The position numbers and the translations under genes were made by a program. The notes beneath the pieces were generated by a model, which made no database searches, was not told the origin of the DNA, and worked only from the letters and a program-made list of their open reading frames with translations. Shown here in pieces: positions 48,770 to 58,208 of a stretch of DNA of 64,000 bases. The stretch's first letter is position 1, and every line of letters starts with the position of its first letter. Origin of the DNA: Erythrobacter sp. (GTDB lineage Bacteria; Pseudomonadota; Alphaproteobacteria; Sphingomonadales; Sphingomonadaceae); the NCBI GenBank assembly GCA_009993635.1, contig JAACTC010000009.1, positions 310,001 to 374,000 of the forward strand, in the 5' to 3' direction.

Positions 48770-49474
48770 ATGATGACCGGAATTCTCGAAACTGGGCTGA
48801 ACCGACGCAGGCTTCTGGGCTCACTCGGGGTTGGCGCGGGCGCGCTGATGCTGGGCGGCTGTGCGACCTATCAGGGCCGCGTGACCAACGTGATCGAGCG
48901 GTTGCTACTACTGTCGAGCCAACGCGCCTTCGCCCGCCTCACCGCGCCCGGCGGCTTCTGGGACGAGCAGGTGGCGCAGATCGGGCTTGGCGAACTCCTG
49001 GGCACGCGCGGAAACGTGCTGGCGAATATCCTGACCTCGGGCCTGATCAAGGCGCGGGTGGAACGCGAATTTGCCGGCTTCGCGCTCGACGCGAGCGAGC
49101 GTGCAGCGCCCGTGATCTACGATTCGATCCGCCTGATCGGCGTGCGCAACACCATCGACCTGATCACCGGCGGTTCCACCGCGGCGACCGGTTATCTGCG
49201 GGCGGATGTCGGCAACCGGGTGATCGACGCGATGGTGCCCGAACTGTCGGACGCGATGCGCGTGGCGCAGGACCCGCTGGTCAGCCAGCTGCTCTCTGCC
49301 GCGGTCGGGGTGGATGTGGGCATGGCGGCGAACCGGGTGGCCAGCGAAGTGAGCGACACGATCTGGCGCGAGATCGGGCGCGAGGAAGCGGCCATTCGCG
49401 CCGATCCGCGTAGCACCAACGACCCGGTGCTGATCGGTGCATTCGGCGTCGGCTCGGCGCTTCAGAACCGGTAG
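48770..49474 (+). CDS. DUF4197-like lipoprotein
   Basis: 234 aa from the ATG at 48770 (AAGGTGAG upstream; ATG at 48773 also possible). The N-terminus combines an RRRLLGSLGVG twin-arginine-like stretch with a lipobox (LMLGGC), so it may be a Tat-exported lipoprotein. The body (LSSQRAFARL ... GGFWDEQ) is helical and resembles DUF4197. Function unknown. Its 3' end overlaps the convergent DUF2490 remnant by 13 bases. Confidence 0.75.
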   Translation: MMTGILETGLNRRRLLGSLGVGAGALMLGGCATYQGRVTNVIERLLLLSSQRAFARLTAPGGFWDEQVAQIGLGELLGTRGNVLANILTSGLIKARVEREFAGFALDASERAAPVIYDSIRLIGVRNTIDLITGGSTAATGYLRADVGNRVIDAMVPELSDAMRVAQDPLVSQLLSAAVGVDVGMAANRVASEVSDTIWREIGREEAAIRADPRSTNDPVLIGAFGVGSALQNR

Positions 49475-50102
49475 CCGAGGCTGACCTGCGGCACGTGGGT
49501 GTAGGTGTCGCCGCCGGCGCGCGGGCGCAGTTGCAGCAGGTAGCCGCCGGTCACATCGAACCTTTCCGCCACGCGGTAGGTCAGCCCGGCGTTGAAGCGC
49601 CACTGGTCGATCCGTTGCGGGCCGCCGTCGTTGCGCGAGCGCAGTTGGTAAAGCAGCTCGACCGACCCCGCGGCCTTCAGCTTGGGCGCAATGGTGTCGC
49701 TCAGCTGCACGCGCTGGCGCAGGCGCAGGGCCATCCGGTCCGAATCGTCGTAGAAGCGTTCCTCGATCCGCGTGCGCAGAGACAGGACGCCCGCCTTGTA
49801 GCCGACCTGCTGATAGGGGCGGACCTGGTGAAACCGCCGGTGTCGTGAATTTCCATCCCGCCGCCGATCGAGAAGCCTTCGCCGACATCGCGATCGACCA
49901 CCGCGCCCACGATATATTCGTTCGGCCCGTCCTTGCGGCGCTCTTCCAGCTCGAACTTGAAGCTGGTGTCGGGCGCGATGTCGCCCTTGGCCGAGAGCTC
50001 GACCCAGAATTCGGTGTCGTCCGCCAGCGCTGCGGTCGGTTGCAAAAGCAGGGGCGCGGCGGCAAGTGGGAAGAGACGCGCCAGACGGCTAACTGATCGC
50101 AT
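49462..50102 (-). pseudogene. DUF2490-like outer-membrane protein gene with a frameshift
   Basis: A signal peptide (RLARLFPLAAAPLLLQPTAALA) and mature part DDTEFWVELSAKGDIAPDTSFKFELEERR run from the ATG at 50102 to GGFTR near 49825. The frame then goes out of register. Continuing in the next frame gives RPYQQVGYKAGVLSLRTRIEERFY ... and a barrel-like C-terminus ending VSLGYRF at 49462. One missing base near 49821-49826 explains it (total length 641 = 3n+2). This could be a true disruption or a sequencing error. AGGA precedes the start. Confidence 0.75.
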
Positions 50103-50160
50103 GGAGAATCCTGACATCCGGGGTTCGATTGTGACGCCCATATGACAGGTTTGTAACAAA

Positions 50161-50814
50161 ATGAAGTTCTTCGCCGACACCGCCGACATTGCCGACATCC
50201 GCGACCTGGCCGAGACGGGTCTGATCGACGGGGTGACCACCAACCCCTCGCTGATCCACAAGTCGGGCCGCGACTTCATCGAAGTCACGCGCGAAATCTG
50301 CGGCATCGTGGATGGCCCGGTCAGCGCGGAAGTCGTCGCGCTCGATCACGAAACCATGATGAAAGAGGCGGAAAAGCTGCGCAAGATTGCCGACAATGTC
50401 TGCATCAAGGTGCCGCTGACGCTGGACGGGCTGAAGACCTGCCGCGCGCTGACCGATGACGGCACGATGGTGAACGTCACGCTCTGCTTCTCTGCCAACC
50501 AGGCGTTGCTGGCGGCGAAGGCTGGCGCGACCTTCGTCTCGCCCTTCGTCGGCCGACACGACGATAATGGCTTCGACGGGATGCAGCTGATCAGCGATAT
50601 CCGGCTGATCTACGACAATTACGATTTCGAGACCGAGATCCTCGTCGCCAGCGTGCGCCATGCGACCCATGTGCTCGAAGCCGCGAAGATCGGTGCCGAC
50701 GTGATGACTGCGCCGCCCAAGGTGATCCGCGGCCTCGTGAATCATGTGCTGACCGATAAGGGCATCGAAGGCTTCCTGAAGGACTGGGACTCGTCCGGCC
50801 AGAGCATTCTCTAA
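50161..50814 (+). CDS. fsa: Transaldolase / fructose-6-phosphate aldolase family
   Basis: 217 aa short TalC/Fsa-type enzyme of sugar phosphate metabolism. Schiff-base lysine is in [41 protein letters not shown] is the canonical N-terminus; [27 protein letters not shown] is also typical. Whether it acts as transaldolase or aldolase cannot be decided from sequence here. No clear ribosome binding site lies before the ATG. Followed by cobT after 12 bases. Confidence 0.93.
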   Translation: MKFFADTADIADIRDLAETGLIDGVTTNPSLIHKSGRDFIEVTREICGIVDGPVSAEVVALDHETMMKEAEKLRKIADNVCIKVPLTLDGLKTCRALTDDGTMVNVTLCFSANQALLAAKAGATFVSPFVGRHDDNGFDGMQLISDIRLIYDNYDFETEILVASVRHATHVLEAAKIGADVMTAPPKVIRGLVNHVLTDKGIEGFLKDWDSSGQSIL

Positions 50815-50826
50815 GGCGGGCTTCAG

Positions 50827-52650
50827 TTGAGCGAAGAAACCCCTCTCGACCGTTTCAAACGCGCTCTGACCGGCGGCGCGCGGGCCATCGCGCGCGAGCC
50901 CGAGGTGGAGGTCGCGTGGAGCGCGGACCGGCCCGGTGCGGCGGGCAAGAACTTCCGCGTGCCGCTGCCCGGGCGTCAGCTGCCGCCCGAACAGGCGGCC
51001 GAGGCGCGCGGCTTTGCCGACAGTTTCGCGCTCAAGATTCGCCTGCACGACAACGCGCTGCACGATGCGGGTGCGCCGGGCGATCCTGTGGCGCGCGCGG
51101 TGTACGACGCGGTCGAACAGGTGCGCTACGAGGCTTTGGGTGCGCAGGGCTTCGCAGGCGTGGGCGAAAACCTCGCCGCCGCGACCGAGCTGCGCGCGGC
51201 CAGCGATCCGATCGCCCGCGCCACCGAAGCGCGCGACGTGCCACTCTCCACGGCCGTATCGCTGATGATGCGCGAGGCGCTGACCGGCAAACCGATCCCC
51301 GAGCGCGCGAAGAAGGGCGTCGATCTGGTCCGCAAATTCGTGGACGAGCGCACCGGTGGCGATTTCTCGGCGCTGGCGGACAAGCTCGACGACCAGAAGG
51401 CGTTTCAGGAATTGTCCATCGAGATGCTGCGCCAGCTCGACCTGATCGAGGGCGTGGATAGCTCGCCCGAGGATTCGGAGGACGAGGGCGACGAGGACGA
51501 AGGCGAATCGCCCGAAGACGATACCGACGAGGAAGATGCGGGCGACCAGTCGCCCCAGCAGAGCCCCGAGGCCGCCTCCGAGATGACCGAAGGCGACGCC
51601 GACGACGATGGCGAGGGCGAGCTGTCCGAAGAGGAGGGCGACAGCGACGATGCGGGTGAGGACGGCGAAGAGGGCATGATGCCCGTGCGCCCCAACCGCC
51701 ACTGGACCGACATTCCAGACGATTTCGACTACCAGATCTATTCCAAGAAGTTCGACGAGGAAATCGCCGCGACCGAGCTGTGCGATGCTGACGAGCTCGA
51801 CCGGTTGCGCGCCTATCTCGACAGCCAGTTGACCGGTTTGCAGCACGTCGTCACCCGGCTCGCCAACCGGCTCCAGCGCCGTCTGATGGCGCAGCAGAGC
51901 CGTAGCTGGGATTTCGACCAGGAAGAGGGGATGCTCGATGCCGCGCGGCTGGCTCGCGTGGTCGTCAGCCCCGGTCATTCGCTGAGCTACAAGCGCGAGC
52001 GGGAGACCGAGTTCAAGGACACGGTCGTCACCCTGCTGATCGACAATTCGGGCTCGATGCGCGGGCGACCGATCTCGATCGCCGCGATCAGCGCGGACAT
52101 CATCGCGCGCACGCTTGAGCGGTGCGGGGTGAAGACCGAGATCCTCGGCTTCACCACCCGGGCATGGAAGGGCGGGCACACGCGCGAGAAATGGCTCGCT
52201 GATGGCAAGCCGCAGCAGCCCGGCCGCCTCAACGACCTGCGCCACATCGTCTACAAGCAGGCCGACGAGCCATGGCGCCGCGCGCGCCGGAACCTCGGCC
52301 TGATGATGCGCGAAGGCCTGCTGAAAGAGAACATCGACGGCGAGGCGCTGATGTGGGCGCACACCCGCCTGCTCGCCCGACCCGAAGACCGCCGCATCCT
52401 GATGGTCATCTCCGACGGCGCGCCGGTGGATGACTCGACGCTATCGGTGAACCGCGCAGGCTACCTCGAAGCGCACCTGCGCAAGGTGATCGAGTGGATC
52501 GAGAAGGCCTCGCCAGTCCAGCTGGTCGCCATCGGTATCGGCCACGATGTAACCCGCTACTACAAGCGCGCGGTGACGATCATGGATGTCGAGCAACTGG
52601 GCGGCACGATGATCGGCCAGATGGCGGACCTGTTCGAGGTGGATGGGTAG
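50827..52650 (+). CDS. cobT: CobT-like cobaltochelatase subunit
   Basis: 607 aa. CobT with CobN and CobS inserts cobalt into hydrogenobyrinate a,c-diamide in aerobic B12 synthesis. An extremely acidic linker (about 210-284, mostly D/E/S) is typical and precedes a C-terminal von Willebrand A domain with the MIDAS motif LIDNSGSM at 404-411. TTG start at 50827. Neither cobS nor cobN is adjacent, although cobS usually neighbours cobT. It may be co-transcribed with fsa. Confidence 0.92.
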   Translation: MSEETPLDRFKRALTGGARAIAREPEVEVAWSADRPGAAGKNFRVPLPGRQLPPEQAAEARGFADSFALKIRLHDNALHDAGAPGDPVARAVYDAVEQVRYEALGAQGFAGVGENLAAATELRAASDPIARATEARDVPLSTAVSLMMREALTGKPIPERAKKGVDLVRKFVDERTGGDFSALADKLDDQKAFQELSIEMLRQLDLIEGVDSSPEDSEDEGDEDEGESPEDDTDEEDAGDQSPQQSPEAASEMTEGDADDDGEGELSEEEGDSDDAGEDGEEGMMPVRPNRHWTDIPDDFDYQIYSKKFDEEIAATELCDADELDRLRAYLDSQLTGLQHVVTRLANRLQRRLMAQQSRSWDFDQEEGMLDAARLARVVVSPGHSLSYKRERETEFKDTVVTLLIDNSGSMRGRPISIAAISADIIARTLERCGVKTEILGFTTRAWKGGHTREKWLADGKPQQPGRLNDLRHIVYKQADEPWRRARRNLGLMMREGLLKENIDGEALMWAHTRLLARPEDRRILMVISDGAPVDDSTLSVNRAGYLEAHLRKVIEWIEKASPVQLVAIGIGHDVTRYYKRAVTIMDVEQLGGTMIGQMADLFEVDG

Positions 52651-52926
52651 GTGGACGGCCCGACCTTCAGTGCTGGTTTGATCACGATGGGGACCGGTGC
52701 ATCGGCTTATTTCTGGCCGCACAAGAAGTATTTCGAGTCCGAAGACAACCGACAGAGGCGGCTGGCCGAATTGCGAGAGGGCGCGCCGGAGAGCTACTTC
52801 GAAGAAAGACGCGCGCTTGAAGCCTATCCACCCCTTGGCAATCAGTCGAACCGCACGATCCGCCTGATGGGACGGATTGCCTTCATGGTTGGTCTCTGCG
52901 CTTTAGTGTGGTCGGTCGTTGGCTGA
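52651..52926 (+). CDS. Small hypothetical protein with C-terminal membrane helix
   Basis: 91 aa from a GTG directly adjoining the cobT stop. One or two hydrophobic segments (FSAGLITMGTGASAYFW; RIAFMVGLCALVWSVVG) flank a charged middle (NRQRRLAELREGAPESYFEERRALE). No family recognised. Immediate junction with cobT suggests translational coupling. Confidence 0.6.
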   Translation: MDGPTFSAGLITMGTGASAYFWPHKKYFESEDNRQRRLAELREGAPESYFEERRALEAYPPLGNQSNRTIRLMGRIAFMVGLCALVWSVVG

Positions 52927-52972
52927 CGGTGATCTGACCCCGAATAATCTCACGCTCGGCCTGCTCGCCCAG

Positions 52973-52987
52973 TCACACAAAGTGTGA
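52973..52987. promoter_or_regulatory. Palindromic operator of the parDE-like pair
   Basis: TCACACAAAGTGTGA is a perfect 6-bp inverted repeat around a 3-base centre, 13 bases before the antitoxin ATG. TATATG just after it could be the -10. ParD-type antitoxins bind such sites to autoregulate. Confidence 0.6.
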
Positions 52988-53000
52988 TATATGCATACGC

Positions 53001-53291
53001 ATGAGCAAGCTCGAACGCATCACCGTTACCATGCCCGCCGAAATGGCCGCGCGCCTGCGCGCCGCCGTCGAGCGCGGCGAATACGCCACCACCAGCGAAG
53101 TCGTCCGCGAGGCGCTGCGCGACTGGGGCGAATATCAAGAGCGGCGCGCCGAAGCGGTCGAACGTCTGCGCCAGATGGTGGAGGCGGCCGACGCGGGTCC
53201 GTCCTACCCCGCGGAAGAAGTGTTCGCCGAAATTCGACAGCTGGTCGCAGAGCGGGTCGCGACATACCGGGCTGAAGATAACGCGGTATGA
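53001..53291 (+). CDS. ParD-like type II antitoxin
   Basis: 96 aa. N-terminal ribbon-helix-helix (ERITVTMPAEMAARLRAAVERGEYATTSEVVREALRDWGEY) is typical of ParD, followed by a helical toxin-binding tail. Its stop overlaps the toxin start by four bases (ATGA at 53288). A palindrome immediately upstream fits autorepression. Confidence 0.92.
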   Translation: MSKLERITVTMPAEMAARLRAAVERGEYATTSEVVREALRDWGEYQERRAEAVERLRQMVEAADAGPSYPAEEVFAEIRQLVAERVATYRAEDNAV

Positions 53292-53581
53292 TCGAGATCA
53301 AGCAGCAGGCGCTCGACGACCTGCGCGAGATTGCCGACCATATCGCCCGCGACAGTCCTGATCGCGCCGAAAGCTTCGTCGCGGGAATGCTCGATCGTAT
53401 TGTGTGGGTAGGCGAGAATCCGCGTCTTTATCCGGTTCGCCTGCAATGGAAGACTGGGCTGCGGAGCGCAAATTACGGTCGCTACCGAATTCTGTATCGA
53501 TCAAACGAGGACGACGTCGTGTTTTTGCGGATCGTCCACACATCGCGGGATATTGCGGCCATAATAGAAGAAACGGAATGA
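53288..53581 (+). CDS. ParE-like type II toxin
   Basis: 97 aa RelE/ParE superfamily member: IKQQALDDLREIADHIARDSPDRAESFVAGMLDRIVWVGENPRLYP, then SANYGRYRILYRSNEDDVVFLRIVHTSRD. ParE homologues poison DNA gyrase. The pair stands alone between cobT-side genes and an amidase, consistent with stable maintenance or a small acquired module. Confidence 0.92.
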   Translation: MIEIKQQALDDLREIADHIARDSPDRAESFVAGMLDRIVWVGENPRLYPVRLQWKTGLRSANYGRYRILYRSNEDDVVFLRIVHTSRDIAAIIEETE

Positions 53582-53619
53582 TCGCGCCCGCGATGATCGG
53601 AATCAAGTATCGTCCTAAG

Positions 53620-54291
53620 TCACACCACCATGCAAAACGGCGCTGACGGCAGGACCGCCTCTATCGCCGCCGCTCCCGCAACCAGCTCCGGCACTTCGTC
53701 CTTCCGCCCATCTAGCACCGCCGCCCTGAACCGCTCCCACGGGAACCAGATGCCGGGATCGCTGCGGCGTGCAGGATCGAGCATCGCGTGGCTGACCACG
53801 TGGCGCAGGTTGGGATATTTGGCCCAGGCGTAGAGGACGATTTGCGCGGTGGCCTCCACCTGCCAGTCGGAGAAGGCGTCCGAGCGGATCTGCCGGTTCA
53901 CCACTTCGACACCGAGCGACCAGTGGTTGATCCGGCCGCGCCCATCCCACAGCATCGGGTGGCAGCAAGCATTGCGCACGTGCCAGGCCGCGCGTGCCTC
54001 GTGACAGGTGGCCCACACGAACTGCCCATGCTGCGGCTCGTCCTCGTCGGGCACCAGCCAGTGGAAGCTCGCGCGCCGGTCGAAGATCACGCTTGCCGCG
54101 CCCGCTGAGCTGCCGCCCGCCGTCGCGTGGATCACGATGGCGCGCACGCCGAGAATCGCGTCGTAGATCCGCGCACTCGACGCTTTCAGCGCAGCATCGC
54201 GGATGCCGGGCCACCAGCGTTCCACCAGCGGGGCGAAGGCGGGCCGCGCAGCGGGGTCGAGATCGAAATGATAGGTGGTGGGGTCGCCCAT
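53620..54291 (-). CDS. N-acetylmuramoyl-L-alanine amidase-like protein
   Basis: 223 aa from the ATG at 54291 with GAGGA upstream. Amidase_2/PGRP fold: zinc ligands H55 (IVIHATAGG), H168 (HVVSHAM) and D178 (RRSDPG); NHWSLGVEVVNRQ is typical. No signal peptide is seen, so the enzyme would be cytoplasmic unless released by lysis; recycling or a phage-derived role is possible. The frame stays open upstream without homology. Confidence 0.85.
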   Translation of the reverse strand: MGDPTTYHFDLDPAARPAFAPLVERWWPGIRDAALKASSARIYDAILGVRAIVIHATAGGSSAGAASVIFDRRASFHWLVPDEDEPQHGQFVWATCHEARAAWHVRNACCHPMLWDGRGRINHWSLGVEVVNRQIRSDAFSDWQVEATAQIVLYAWAKYPNLRHVVSHAMLDPARRSDPGIWFPWERFRAAVLDGRKDEVPELVAGAAAIEAVLPSAPFCMVV

Positions 54292-54410
54292 GTGGTCCTC
54301 GCTGAAGGGTCGCAGGGCGAATCCAGCTAGAGCGCGTTTTGCGAGTAGGACAGCACGAAATGCGCTTCGCCGGGTTGGCGCGGGGCGGGTCACCGGCTAG
54401 CCCCGCAGGC

Positions 54411-55088
54411 ATGAGCGATACTCCCATGTCCGTCAGCCAAGCCGTCACCTCGCGCCGTTCGGTGCGCGAATTTCTCGATACCCCCGTGCCGCTGGAGACC
54501 ATCCGTCGTGTCGTGGACACCGCGCGCTGGGCGCCCTCGGGCTGCAATTACCAGCCGTGGGAAGCGACCATCCTGACCGGCGAGCCGCTGGCGCAACTGC
54601 GCGAAACGCTCCGCAGCTCGGAGATGAAGCAGCCCGATTACGACTGGGACGCGCCCAAGCAGGAGGATCGCTACAAGCAGCGCCTCTACGACCTTTCCGC
54701 AAGTATGTTCGAATCGCTCGGCGTTGCGCGCGAGGACAAGGCGGGGCGCGCGGCGGCAATGGGGCGCAACGTGGTCAGCTTCGGCGCGCCCGTCCTTCTC
54801 CTGTGCTATTTCCCGCGGCTGATGAAAGAGGCGCAGTGGTCCGACACAGGGATGTGGCTCCAGACGATCATGCTGCTGCTGCGCGAGGAGGGGCTCGATT
54901 CCTGCCCGCAGGAATTCATGGCCTACTACGCCGATCCGATCATGGAGCATATCGGGGTGAGCACCGAGACGCACCGCTTCTTCTGCGGCATGGGCATCGG
55001 CTATCGCGATCCGGACGCACCGGTGAACAGCTTCGATCGCAACCGCGTGCCGCTGGAGGATCACGTGCGGTTCGACGGGTGGGACTGA
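54411..55088 (+). CDS. Nitroreductase family protein
   Basis: 225 aa FMN-dependent oxidoreductase. FMN-contact region SRRSVREFLDTPVPLETIRRVVDTARWAPSGCNYQPW and the C-terminal GMGIGYRDPDAPVNSFDRNRVPLEDHV are characteristic. ATG at 54411 (another at 54426). Substrates of this family range from nitroaromatics to quinones and cannot be inferred. Single gene. Confidence 0.9.
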   Translation: MSDTPMSVSQAVTSRRSVREFLDTPVPLETIRRVVDTARWAPSGCNYQPWEATILTGEPLAQLRETLRSSEMKQPDYDWDAPKQEDRYKQRLYDLSASMFESLGVAREDKAGRAAAMGRNVVSFGAPVLLLCYFPRLMKEAQWSDTGMWLQTIMLLLREEGLDSCPQEFMAYYADPIMEHIGVSTETHRFFCGMGIGYRDPDAPVNSFDRNRVPLEDHVRFDGWD

Positions 55089-55147
55089 ATTAATCGCGGA
55101 ACCCTCGGCGGCTTCCGCGCGCTACTGCTCCAAAAGAAGGAGCTGAC

Positions 55148-55582
55148 ATGCGAAAGATGCACTGGGCGACCGTTTCGATGGCGGCACTGCTGCTGGCAGG
55201 GTGCAATGGGCAGGACCCAGCGTCTGCCGATACCGAGGCGAGCGGCGACACGGTCGGCGAACAGATGGCGACTGCCGATGCCCCTTTGACCCCCGCCCCT
55301 GGCGAGAGCGATGCGACATCGTCTCCGGACAGCGAATACGCCAACAGTCGCCCGCCGCTCGACAATAGCGGGGCCGAAGCGACGCCGGGCTCCTGCCTTG
55401 CGGAACTGGGGCGTGAGAAGGCGGAAACGCTGTCGCAGCACTGCTACGAAATGTCGCCCGCCACGCGGCCTGTCTGCAACATTCAGAATTCGTGCGAGCA
55501 GATCCGTAGCGAGCTGAAGCGCGGCTGCGAATTCGGCGATACCTCGGAAAACCCGGACTACTGCAACGCAGTGGTCGACTGA
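55148..55582 (+). CDS. Small predicted lipoprotein
   Basis: 144 aa. Lipoprotein signal MRKMHWATVSMAALLLAGC (lipobox LAGC), a disordered acidic linker (20-75), then a C-terminal segment with six cysteines (GSCLAELG, QHCYEM, PVCNIQNSCEQI, RGCEFG, DYCNAV), probably disulfide bonded. No family known to me. AAGGAG precedes the start. Single gene. Confidence 0.75.
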   Translation: MRKMHWATVSMAALLLAGCNGQDPASADTEASGDTVGEQMATADAPLTPAPGESDATSSPDSEYANSRPPLDNSGAEATPGSCLAELGREKAETLSQHCYEMSPATRPVCNIQNSCEQIRSELKRGCEFGDTSENPDYCNAVVD

Positions 55583-55586
55583 GCGG

Positions 55587-56174
55587 CTAGCTGCGCTCGT
55601 CCTTCGGGATGCGCCGGACGATATCGGGATCACGCCAGATCATCGCGCCCATGATGACGAACCACCCGAGCTTGCCGAGTGCCAGGCCGCGTTCGTAGAG
55701 CCCATCCCACGCGGTTGGCACGAGAAACAGGAAGGGAGCGGCTATCGCCCACAGCGCGCCGCCAACATACAGCGCGATGCCGAGCCGCCGGTCGAGCTCG
55801 TAGAACTGGCCTGCGGTCAGCAGTACCGTCAGCGGGAAGGCGACGCCCATCAGGTAGACCAGCTTGTAGTGGATCTGCGTCCCCTCGCCGGTCGAATAGG
55901 CCTCGTACGCCGCGATCAGCGTGTAATCGAGCGCCAGCACGACCAGCAGCACCGTGCCTATCCGCCAGTCCCAGCGGGACACCCGCCAGCGGATCAATCC
56001 CACCGTCACCGCCAGCACGCCGACGACGAAGGCGTAGATGCCGAGGTCGGAGAGAATGTCCCACTCGCCCGCAGCCAGATTGCTGATCGTATCGCTTGCG
56101 ATACCGATCCGGTCCGACAGTGCTGCCCCCAGCAGGTCGCACGCAACCGCGATCGCGCAGCCCGCGATGGCCAC
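55587..56174 (-). CDS. DUF998-like membrane protein
   Basis: 195 aa from a GTG at 56174, with six to seven TM helices; DTISNLAAGEWDILSDLGIYAF resembles the DUF998 ISxxSNLAAG motif. The frame continues upstream (SKDSGTDTLSRTLGG) with no ATG/GTG/TTG, so the N-terminus is uncertain. Function unknown. Divergent from cysS. Confidence 0.75.
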   Translation of the reverse strand: MAIAGCAIAVACDLLGAALSDRIGIASDTISNLAAGEWDILSDLGIYAFVVGVLAVTVGLIRWRVSRWDWRIGTVLLVVLALDYTLIAAYEAYSTGEGTQIHYKLVYLMGVAFPLTVLLTAGQFYELDRRLGIALYVGGALWAIAAPFLFLVPTAWDGLYERGLALGKLGWFVIMGAMIWRDPDIVRRIPKDERS

Positions 56175-56272
56175 GCCGCCCAGCGTGCGTGAGAGGGTGT
56201 CGGTGCCTGAATCCTTGCTGATATGATCGCTCCCTGTTGCACAGCCCGGTCGCTTGGCGCATTTGCGCGCCC

Positions 56273-57778
56273 ATGACCGATGCGCCGCAACTCAAGCTGT
56301 TCAACAGCCTCAACCGCCAGCTCGAACCCTTCGTTCCGATCCACGAGGGCGAGGCGCGCGTTTATACCTGCGGGCCGACGGTCTATAACTACCCGCATAT
56401 CGGCAATATGCGCGCCTATGTGTTCGCCGATGTGCTGGGGCGCACGCTCAGCTGGACGGGCCATAAGCTCACCCACATCATCAACATCACCGATGTCGGC
56501 CACCTGACCGACGATGCCGATGCGGGCGAGGACAAGCTTGAGAAGATGGCTGCCACGCAAAAGCAGTCGATCTGGGACATAGCCGAGCACTACACGCAGG
56601 CGTTCAAGGCCGACGTAAAGGCGCTCAACATCCGCGAGCCCGCCGAGTGGTCGGTCGCGACCGATTACATCGACGCAATGATCGACTTCGCCAAGCAGAT
56701 CGCGCCGGAGCACTGCTACCAGTTGGAGAGCGGCCTCTACTTCGATGTCTCGACGGTCGAGGATTACGGGCGGCTGGCGCGTGCGGTGACTGAAGAGGGC
56801 GAAGGCCGGATCGACACGGTAGAGGGCAAGCGCAACGCCGCCGACTTCGCGATCTGGCGCACCACGCCCGCAGGCGAGACGCGCCAGATGGAGTGGGATT
56901 CGCCATGGGGCCGCGGCGCGCCCGGCTGGCACCTCGAATGCTCGGTGATGGGCGGCAAGCTGCTCGGCTTCCCGTTCGACATCCACACCGGCGGGATCGA
57001 CCACCGCGAAATTCACCACCCCAACGAGATCGCGCAGAACCAGGCCTACTGCGGTTGCGGCGGGCTGGATGACGCGACGCATTCCGGGGCGCGATACTGG
57101 ATGCACAACAACTTCCTCGTCGATCGGACGGGGAAGATGTCGAAAAGCTCGGGCGAATTCCTGCGGCTGCAATTGCTGATCGACAAGGGCTACCACCCGC
57201 TCGCGTATCGGATGATGTGCCTGCAGGCGCACTATCGCAGCGAGCTGGAGTTTTCGTGGGATGGCCTCGGCGCCGCGCTGACGCGGTTGAAGCGTATGGT
57301 GATGGGGATCCGGCAGGCGACGAGCGCGGCGTACAATCAGGCACCGAACGTTACCGCCCCGAATTGGCCGGACGATCGGGTCGACGCGCTGCGCGAGGCA
57401 ATCGACAACCCCAAATTGGCCGCTCTGGTCGATAAGTTCGTCGCCGCGCTGGCCGACGATCTCAACACCTCGGTGGCGCTGACCGTCCTCGAAGAAGTGC
57501 TGGCGACGAAGAAGGTGCCGATCGACCAGAAGGCGATCCTCGCGCGCGCAATGATGTGGCCGCTCGGCCTCGAGCCTCTCCCACGCGAGGACTTTCGCAT
57601 CCGCCCGAAGGATGCCGTCATCACCGAAGACGAGATCGAACAGGCCCTCGCCGACCGCAAGGCCGCCCGCGCTGAGAAGGACTTCGCCAAATCCGACGCC
57701 ATCCGCGACGATCTCGCCGCCAAGGGTGTCGAGGTCATGGACGGCGACCCACTCGGCTGGGAATGGAAGCTCGGCTGA
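56273..57778 (+). CDS. cysS: Cysteine-tRNA ligase
   Basis: 501 aa class I synthetase. HIGH-like PHIGNMRAYVFADVLGR, KMSKS motif KMSKSSGEFLRL, zinc region including YTCGPTVYN and HTGGIDHREIHHPNEIAQ are all present. The ATG at 56273 gives the expected N-terminus (LKLFNSLNRQLEPF). Four bases after its stop begins the left repeat of the DUF559 cassette. Confidence 0.97.
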   Translation: MTDAPQLKLFNSLNRQLEPFVPIHEGEARVYTCGPTVYNYPHIGNMRAYVFADVLGRTLSWTGHKLTHIINITDVGHLTDDADAGEDKLEKMAATQKQSIWDIAEHYTQAFKADVKALNIREPAEWSVATDYIDAMIDFAKQIAPEHCYQLESGLYFDVSTVEDYGRLARAVTEEGEGRIDTVEGKRNAADFAIWRTTPAGETRQMEWDSPWGRGAPGWHLECSVMGGKLLGFPFDIHTGGIDHREIHHPNEIAQNQAYCGCGGLDDATHSGARYWMHNNFLVDRTGKMSKSSGEFLRLQLLIDKGYHPLAYRMMCLQAHYRSELEFSWDGLGAALTRLKRMVMGIRQATSAAYNQAPNVTAPNWPDDRVDALREAIDNPKLAALVDKFVAALADDLNTSVALTVLEEVLATKKVPIDQKAILARAMMWPLGLEPLPREDFRIRPKDAVITEDEIEQALADRKAARAEKDFAKSDAIRDDLAAKGVEVMDGDPLGWEWKLG

Positions 57779-57781
57779 CAG

Positions 57782-58208
57782 TCCCCCTCCCGCTTGCGGG
57801 AGGGGTTAGGGGTGGGCACAAGTATGCCCGTGCCGAACTGGACCGACCGCGACACCGAGCGCGCCCGCGAATTGCGCAATGCCGCCACGCCCGCCGAACG
57901 CGCGCTGTGGAGGCATCTCGCAAGGTCCCAGCTCGGCGTGAGATTCAGCCGCCAGATGCCGGTCGGGCCTTTCTTCGCCGATTTCCTGTGCCGCTCGCTT
58001 CGGCTGATCGTCGAGGTGGACGGCCATTCGCACGATGTGCAGCCGGAGCGAGACACTGCCCGCGATGCGTATCTGCGAGGCGAAGGATATCGCGTTCTGC
58101 ACTTTTCAAACGCCGATGTAATCGCCAACACAGAGGGCGTGATCGAAACCATCCGCACCGCGCTCCAAGAAGAGCCCACCCCCGGCCCCTCCCGCAAGCG
58201 GGAGGGGA
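57782..58208 (+). mobile_element. Inverted-repeat cassette carrying a DUF559 nuclease-like gene
   Basis: The left end (57782-57817) is CCCCTCCCGCTTGCGGGAGG plus a GGGGTTAGGGGTGGGC tail. The right end (58175-58208) is its near-perfect reverse complement: CCCACCCCCGGCCCC head then CTCCCGCAAGCGGGAG hairpin. Only about four positions differ. Each end carries its own GCAAGC-loop hairpin and the two point inward. They enclose just the DUF559 gene. Cargo-free relatives lie at 23846 and 63129, and a composite unit at 6489. Mobility is inferred from architecture. Confidence 0.6.

Noticed and set aside
46509..48773. Plus-strand open frame opposite priA
   Set aside because: Antisense to a complete priA with all motifs; no recognisable protein features.
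50089..52362. Minus-strand open frame opposite fsa and cobT
   Set aside because: Antisense to well supported genes; low-complexity composition reflects the acidic linker of CobT read backwards.
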